A stretch of 10,810 bases of DNA from Fidelibacterota bacterium. Lineage in GTDB: Bacteria > Marinisomatota > SORT01. This document shows, piece by piece, positions 6,851 to 10,810 of the stretch. Under the pieces are notes generated by a model, which worked only from the letters and a program-made list of their open reading frames with translations, was not told the DNA's origin and did no database searches. The DNA is taken from NCBI GenBank assembly GCA_022563775.1, contig JADFMS010000047.1, positions 1 to 10,810 of the forward strand. Direction: 5' to 3'. Numbering within the stretch: the first letter of the stretch is position 1; each line of letters starts with the position of its first letter. A program made the position numbers and the translations under genes.

Positions 6851-9331
6851 TTAAGTTGAACCTACCGTCGGAAGCAGGATTTTAAATACGGTTCCTTTGT
6901 CAATCTCGGATTCAACCAATACTTTGCCTCCGTGAACTACCTCGATTATCTCTTTGACGACAGAGAGTCCGAGTCCGGTTCCCATCTCTTCTTTTTTGGT
7001 GGAAAAATATTGGTCAAAAATCTTATCGATTATATCCGGATTTATCCCGCTGCCGTTATCCGAAACAAAAGCCTCTACAATGTCACCATCGTCAGGGGGT
7101 TTCACTCCGACGATTATTTTCCTCTTAGGATTATCGGCTGTAGCGTGAACTGCATTCAGCAAAAGATTCCTGAATACTTGCTCGAGGCTTGAAAAGTCAG
7201 CAGATACCTCCGATTCACTACTGGCATAGGATTCTTCCATATTTACATGTTTGAGTTGTCCGAGTGGCTTTAAGGAATTAACCGTAGAGCGAAGTACTTC
7301 GCTTACCAGCAAGTTTTTCTTCTCAAATTTATCGCTTTTACCGAGATTCATATAGCCTCTTGTCAATTCCTTTATATTTTCGGAATGTTTGACGATAAGT
7401 TTCAGGGTATCGATTATCTCTGAATTGTGTTCCTTTTCAAGCTGTAATTGAGCGTTCATTAATATAACTGTGAGCGGGTTATTTATCTCATGCGCTATCT
7501 TTGCGGACATTTCACCGAGCGATGCAAGTCGTTCAGCTTCTATAAGACCTTGAATGAGGTCTGAATTCTTTAAAGCTAAGCCTACTTCGTGTTGCAGCGA
7601 TTTCAGCAGCTGAATATCCTTAAAGGTGAAGTTAGCGCCCGAGCGTTTTCGCCCTAAACATAAACTTCCTATTAGCTTACCGTTTAGCACGATAGGGACG
7701 ATCATCTGTGTGTGAATTTTGTCTATATCTTCGCGAAGAGCTTTAAAATCTTCCGGTATATCGGGAAATATCCAAATCTGATCAGTATGTATGGGGTCAA
7801 AATTCTTGATGAATCTTGCTATTACCGGCAAAGACAAGTCTAAATCAAAACCTTTAGTTAGACTTCTACTGTTCAAAATTTCTTCTTCCGTCAGACCATG
7901 AGCCACAGAAAGACGGAAAGTGGAAATATTATTCGGCTTTTCCTCAAAAAGTTCGACAATATAAGCATTTTGGAGGTAGAGTATCTCAACAAGCTGTTTG
8001 ACCAATTCTTTGTATAGAGTGTGTGTGTCGGAGATGGACGAGAGTTGTCTGCCGAGTTGAAGAAGGGTGTTACGGTAGCTGTACCAATCGCGGTAAAAGA
8101 ACCTATCGATAAGATATTGAATTCTTCTTCGTGCAGGTTCAAACAATAGCGCCGCACTTACGATAGTAAGAGTCATGAACATTCTGTTATTTATATCGTA
8201 AAAACTGCCTAAATATGAAGATGACAGATAGATTATAAGTATATAGACTATTACGAGGGAGGATAATACAGTGAAATAGACTAAACTTCTGTTTATAACT
8301 ACCTCGACATCGAAGAGCTGGTAGGCAAAGACGGAAATAGCCCACGAAATCGGCACTGCAAACAGGATTACAAGGATCGCGTCCCATGAAATTAGTGTTT
8401 CGAATCCTAATAATTTCGGTAAAATTCGCAGGAATAAATATGGAAAGAGACCAACAGCCGAACCGTAAATGAACCAGAGAACCTGCATCTTCTGTTTCCT
8501 TTCCATCGGATTTCGGAGAACATTGAACAATATATAAAAAGTGATTACCACATAAACGAGCATGTAACCTGTGAACAGTTTATATACTGCATCATGCAGA
8601 GGAAAACTTTCAAGTTGCCTGTAAATTCCTCCTTTCCAAAGCGTATATAAAATGGTGGGAAGGAAGAGCGCCGTCGGCAGATAAGCAAGAGGGGCAATAT
8701 AAGGCCGCTTTTTTAATATTTTCTTTTTATAAGGAAACCTTAGAGCGAAATTCAAATATAAGGGTGGTAGCATAGTGAAAAGTATCGCCCACCAAAAAGG
8801 GATAAGAATGCTCCACAAGTCGGTACCTGAACGTTCGCTGATGGGAACACTTACGGCATATGCGAGCAAAACAAAAATGTAGGATAGATTCCGTACCGAG
8901 TGTATCAACATTCGTTTGTAAAATATGAAGATACCCAATACAAACAGAACTCCTGCCAACATTATTCTCAGGATATTCTGCGTATATGAAAAACGATGAT
9001 CGAGCGTTAGGCCCTTTCTAAGCGTTTCTCCGTTTCGCTCTATGACGATTGTCCTTTCAGAAGGGAGCGGTTTAGCCCATAACTCTCTCAGTAAATCTAA
9101 TTTAGTATGAATCTCGGTTCCGTCAATAGTTCGTAAGATGTCTCCATTTCTCAGAAATGTCTTTTTTTCTTTGACTTCTTGGATAATTGCCCGGTCATTT
9201 TCGAATGAAAACACATAATGAATTTGTGGCCAATTAAACATTCGAACTAAATTGTTAACAGCAAGATAAAATGAAATAAAGACTACTATTGAGAAAAAAC
9301 TGATTCGGGCAAATTTAGGTAGGGATAGCAT
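6851..9331 (-). CDS. Membrane sensor histidine kinase with PDZ-like, ComP-like membrane, GAF, HisKA and HATPase domains
   Basis: This 826-residue sensor kinase starts with a first transmembrane helix (about 11-28). A PDZ-like domain on the outer side follows (about 36-108, with RNGDILRTIDGTEI). Eight or so further helices lie between 120 and 398, in a layout resembling the Bacillus peptide sensor ComP. The linker RRRIQYLIDRFFYRDWYSYR (401-420) leads to a GAF-like domain (about 430-590). The catalytic core follows: HisKA with H614 in AHEINNPL, N-box RNLLLNAVHA (721-730), G1 DNGSG (758-762) and G2 GTGLGLS (784-790). All catalytic motifs look intact, so it should autophosphorylate. No receiver gene is cotranscribed; candidate partners are the convergent cyclase fusion (15 bp away) and the divergent helix-turn-helix receiver protein. 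The ATG is directly preceded by an in-frame TAA, so the start cannot lie upstream. No Shine-Dalgarno site is visible. The ligand is unknown. Confidence 0.92.
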   Translation of the reverse strand: MLSLPKFARISFFSIVVFISFYLAVNNLVRMFNWPQIHYVFSFENDRAIIQEVKEKKTFLRNGDILRTIDGTEIHTKLDLLRELWAKPLPSERTIVIERNGETLRKGLTLDHRFSYTQNILRIMLAGVLFVLGIFIFYKRMLIHSVRNLSYIFVLLAYAVSVPISERSGTDLWSILIPFWWAILFTMLPPLYLNFALRFPYKKKILKKRPYIAPLAYLPTALFLPTILYTLWKGGIYRQLESFPLHDAVYKLFTGYMLVYVVITFYILFNVLRNPMERKQKMQVLWFIYGSAVGLFPYLFLRILPKLLGFETLISWDAILVILFAVPISWAISVFAYQLFDVEVVINRSLVYFTVLSSLVIVYILIIYLSSSYLGSFYDINNRMFMTLTIVSAALLFEPARRRIQYLIDRFFYRDWYSYRNTLLQLGRQLSSISDTHTLYKELVKQLVEILYLQNAYIVELFEEKPNNISTFRLSVAHGLTEEEILNSRSLTKGFDLDLSLPVIARFIKNFDPIHTDQIWIFPDIPEDFKALREDIDKIHTQMIVPIVLNGKLIGSLCLGRKRSGANFTFKDIQLLKSLQHEVGLALKNSDLIQGLIEAERLASLGEMSAKIAHEINNPLTVILMNAQLQLEKEHNSEIIDTLKLIVKHSENIKELTRGYMNLGKSDKFEKKNLLVSEVLRSTVNSLKPLGQLKHVNMEESYASSESEVSADFSSLEQVFRNLLLNAVHATADNPKRKIIVGVKPPDDGDIVEAFVSDNGSGINPDIIDKIFDQYFSTKKEEMGTGLGLSVVKEIIEVVHGGKVLVESEIDKGTVFKILLPTVGST

Positions 9332-9403
9332 TTATAAAATCAGTTACAATTAAAATATGTACCGCCAATCTGTCTTTAAAAACGAATAACTACTTGAAAA
9401 TGC

Positions 9404-9432
9404 AAAATATCACCGGATATGCTCCATGTCAA
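9404..9432 (-). promoter_or_regulatory. Sigma70-type promoter of the histidine kinase gene
   Basis: On the minus strand a perfect TTGACA (plus-strand 9427-9432) is followed after 17 bp by TATTTT (9404-9409). TG is placed one base before the -10, giving an extended -10. Predicted start is near 9397, for a leader of about 66 nt. This is the best promoter match in the window. Confidence 0.65.
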
Positions 9433-9473
9433 GCAAGAAATTCTGACTAAATATGAAATTTATGGTATTACAT

Positions 9474-9498
9474 CAATTTCGTATAACTATTGAAATTG
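9474..9498. repeat. Inverted repeat in the divergent promoter region
   Basis: CAATTTC and GAAATTG are exact reverse complements separated by 11 bases. The element lies between the two divergent promoters, upstream of both, and may bind a dimeric regulator. A further related block, ATGAAATT, sits at 9453-9460. The local AT richness makes chance similarity possible. Confidence 0.3.
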
Positions 9499-9520
9499 CT
9501 TCATATTTTAAAAAAATAGT

Positions 9521-9549
9521 TTGGAATTGATAAAGGTAAATGCTACACT
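9521..9549 (+). promoter_or_regulatory. Candidate promoter of the helix-turn-helix receiver gene
   Basis: TTGGAA and TACACT are separated by 17 bp, each matching four of six consensus positions. TG one base before the -10 gives an extended -10 form. Predicted start is near 9556, which would give a leader of about 77 nt. Confidence 0.4.
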
Positions 9550-9632
9550 GTGAAGTCTATGTAGCAATTTGAGAAAAGTAAGGAAATCGTACAAATAGGA
9601 ATAAAGGGGCAAACCGAGCGTTCTAAGCTTAT

Positions 9633-10217
9633 ATGATAGACAAAAAATACTTATCGACGGGTGATATAGCAAGTTATTGCGAAGTAAACGTAACTACCGT
9701 GAAACGGTGGATACGCGAAGGTCATCTCAAAGGTTTTCAGACACCGATGGGCCACTTTAAGGTTGTAAAAAGCGATTTCATTAATTTCCTGAAGGAAAAT
9801 CAAATGCCTGTTGACGAGTCTATTTTAGGCAGCACGGAATTAAAGGTACTCGTAATAGATGATGATCCCGGAATGATAAAAACTATTGTCATGACTCTTG
9901 AAAGTCTCAACTATGATCTCAAGGTAGATACAGCCACCGATGGCTATGATGGTCTTATGAAGATAGGAAATGCGGTTCCCAATCTGCTAATTTTAGATCT
10001 GAACATGCCCAAAATCGATGGATATGAGGTGATTAAGAGGGTGAAAAATACTGAGGACTACAAATCTGCAGAAATTATGGTGGTTTCTTCCACTCTGAAT
10101 GAGGAAACGGAGAAGAAACTTATAAACATCGGGGTATCAAAATATTTAAAAAAACCTTTTAAACTTTCAGAATTAAAGGAAGAAGTAAAGGTTTTACTCG
10201 GCTTGAACGGAAATTAA
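9633..10217 (+). CDS. Excisionase/MerR-type helix-turn-helix fused to a C-terminal receiver domain
   Basis: This 194-residue regulator has reversed domain order. Residues 5-56 form a HTH_17-type (excisionase/MerR-like) DNA-binding domain: YLSTGDIASYCEVNVTTVKRW is the recognition unit, and the wing contains TPMGHFKV. After a short linker, residues 70-190 form a receiver domain with D76-D78, phospho-acceptor D122 in LILDLNMP, a serine at 152 in place of Thr/Ser, and K174 in YLKKPF. All phosphotransfer residues are kept, so it should accept phosphate from a kinase such as the divergent one. Transcriptional control by phosphorylation is inferred; a role as a small adaptor is also possible. An in-frame TAA at 9624-9626 and family alignment fix the ATG at 9633, though no Shine-Dalgarno site is evident. 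The 249 bp to the next gene contain that gene's own promoter candidates. Confidence 0.9.
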   Translation: MIDKKYLSTGDIASYCEVNVTTVKRWIREGHLKGFQTPMGHFKVVKSDFINFLKENQMPVDESILGSTELKVLVIDDDPGMIKTIVMTLESLNYDLKVDTATDGYDGLMKIGNAVPNLLILDLNMPKIDGYEVIKRVKNTEDYKSAEIMVVSSTLNEETEKKLINIGVSKYLKKPFKLSELKEEVKVLLGLNGN

Positions 10218-10305
10218 AGCTTACGGCAGACCTGAAGAGAAGAAATACCCACTGTAAGTCTTTAATTAACAAAGTAGTAAGGAAAATATATTTTATTGCA
10301 CAATA

Positions 10306-10319
10306 GTGACAGCCATCAC
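10306..10319. promoter_or_regulatory. CRP-like palindrome upstream of the lipoprotein gene
   Basis: GTGA-CAGCCA-TCAC matches the core of the CRP-family site (TGTGA-N6-TCACA) in both half-sites; only the outermost base on each side differs. Its centre is about 40-41 bp before the predicted transcription start, the class II activator position, and it overlaps a poor -35. The window encodes no CRP protein, so the regulator is inferred. Confidence 0.45.
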
Positions 10320-10346
10320 GGACAACATTTACCTATTTCGTATATT
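10319..10346 (+). promoter_or_regulatory. Candidate activator-dependent promoter of the lipoprotein gene
   Basis: A good -10, TATATT (10341-10346), stands 16 bp after a weak -35, CGGACA (10319-10324, four of six matches). Predicted start is near 10353, leaving an AT-rich leader of about 114 nt. The weak -35 combined with the overlapping palindrome suggests activation by a bound protein. Confidence 0.4.
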
Positions 10347-10376
10347 AGAAGCGTAATGGGAGTGAATAATCAAACA

Positions 10377-10429
10377 AAATCAATTTTTAACGAATCAAGC
10401 AGCACAATCAAATCAATTTTAATGAATAA
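10377..10429 (+). repeat. Two imperfect direct repeats in the lipoprotein gene leader
   Basis: Copies at 10377-10397 and 10410-10429 share AAATCAATTTT, then AA, and GAAT about two bases later, 33 bp apart start to start. They lie downstream of the candidate promoter in an A-rich leader. They may be regulator sites or simply low-complexity sequence. Confidence 0.3.
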
Positions 10430-10466
10430 AAAACTAAAAAATAATAAGGACGCGGAGGTACGAACA

Positions 10467-10810
10467 ATGAGACACAGCAGATTGCATTTCAGAAACCTGC
10501 TTTTACCGTTAACAGTTGTAGCGATGTTGCTTTCTGTTGCTTGCGATTACGCAGCGACTACGGCGCCGGAATCGGCTAAGACATCTGCTACGTTAGCAGG
10601 AACGGCTACGTCATTAGAAGGTGTAAACTTTCTGAAGTGGAGCCCTAAGACAATGGCGAAGTTTTCAACGCTTAACAAATCAAATGTAGCAGCGAAGACG
10701 ATCACGGTTAGCGCCGGTGGTTCGGTTGGCGGTACGAAGACATTTGGTAACACGGTAGAGATACCTGCCGGAGCGGTTGACGACAACACCACGATATCGG
10801 TACAGGTAAC
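10467..10810 (+). CDS. Lipoprotein with a ZU5-like beta motif (partial, runs off the window)
   Basis: The visible 114 residues begin with a basic n-region and hydrophobic segment (RNLLLPLTVVAMLLSVAC). This ends at a lipid acceptor Cys26, although -3 is Ser rather than the preferred Leu. A low-complexity linker rich in Ala, Thr and Ser follows (28-52). Residues 78-114 read TITVSAGGSVGG..FGNTVEIPAGAVDDNTTISV, the pattern of ZU5-like beta domains in bacterial surface proteins (glycine-rich turn, then IPxGAL-like strand and TxI). I infer an exported surface or envelope protein. GGAGGT at 10454-10459, seven bases before the ATG, gives a strong ribosome site, and the repeated use of GCG, ACG and GTA codons differs from the neighbouring signalling genes, as in well-expressed genes. 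The predicted promoter carries a CRP-like site. The remaining domains lie beyond the window. Confidence 0.8.
   Translation, partial: MRHSRLHFRNLLLPLTVVAMLLSVACDYAATTAPESAKTSATLAGTATSLEGVNFLKWSPKTMAKFSTLNKSNVAAKTITVSAGGSVGGTKTFGNTVEIPAGAVDDNTTISVQV

Larger units (their letters stand above)
9332..9632. other. AT-rich divergent promoter region between the kinase and the helix-turn-helix receiver genes
   Basis: This 301-bp stretch carries no credible gene. It holds a strong kinase promoter (9404-9432), a candidate promoter for the plus-strand regulator (9521-9549) and an inverted repeat (9474-9498) between them. GAAATT or AATTTC blocks occur at 9455-9460, 9475-9480 and 9492-9497. The leader of the plus-strand gene has AAAGGGG at 9603-9609, too far from the ATG to be its ribosome binding site. 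Confidence 0.6.

Noticed and set aside
6932..7192. Plus-strand open frames within the histidine kinase gene
   Set aside because: They are antisense to the conserved HATPase motifs and have no coding signs of their own.
9603..9609. AAAGGGG as ribosome site for the helix-turn-helix receiver gene
   Set aside because: It lies about 23 bases before the ATG, and an in-frame TAA at 9624-9626 excludes an earlier start.
10219..10259. Possible terminator hairpin after the helix-turn-helix receiver gene (GCTTACGG with CTGTAAGT)
   Set aside because: The stem needs two G-U pairs, the loop is about 25 nt, and no T-run follows.
10547..10792. Minus-strand open frame opposite the lipoprotein gene
   Set aside because: Its Val/Ala/Pro-rich product mirrors the repeated codons of the plus-strand lipoprotein, which has a signal peptide and a strong ribosome site.

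Overview
The window reads as chromosomal DNA of a Gram-negative, free-living bacterium of moderate, fairly AT-leaning composition. Supporting signs are Sec and lipoprotein signal peptides, purine-rich Shine-Dalgarno sites (GGAGG type) on most genes, two well-supported TTG starts, and a strong investment in membrane-linked signalling. A member of the FCB group or a related lineage (Marinimicrobia, Ignavibacteria or Calditrichaeota-like) would fit, but this is inference from style and no marker gene fixes the taxon.

Left part (1-4985): the window opens with the last codons of a membrane protein. Two minus-strand genes follow in one transcriptional direction: a DUF885 zinc-peptidase-like lipoprotein (TTG start at 2978) and, 11 bp behind it, an AT-richer gene for a three-part protein (unknown N-domain, winged helix, C-terminal TIR/nucleoside-deoxyribosyltransferase-like domain). 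Divergent to these lies a plus-strand pair: a secreted esterase with a C-terminal membrane anchor, and a metallo-beta-lactamase-fold gene broken by a one-base frameshift near 4619-4622.

Right part (4986-10810) is a signalling block. A plus-strand response regulator fuses a receiver domain, a degenerate sigma54-type AAA+ domain without its GAFTGA loop, and a class III nucleotide cyclase domain. It converges, with only 15 bp between stop codons, on a large minus-strand histidine kinase with an extracytoplasmic PDZ-like domain, a ComP-like multi-helix membrane region, GAF, HisKA and HATPase. Across a 301-bp promoter region is a plus-strand small regulator with an excisionase/MerR-type DNA-binding domain in front of a receiver domain. 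Last comes the start of a lipoprotein gene with a ZU5-like beta motif, cut by the window edge.

The working model (inference) is that the kinase phosphorylates one or both receiver proteins. The phosphorylated cyclase fusion would then make a cyclic nucleotide rather than activate sigma54 promoters. A GTGA-N6-TCAC palindrome sits about 41 bp upstream of the predicted start of the lipoprotein transcript, where a class II CRP-family activator would bind, so an output for such a nucleotide may lie within the same window. The most novel item is the receiver/dead-AAA+/cyclase fusion; next are the TIR-like winged-helix protein and the CRP-like site.
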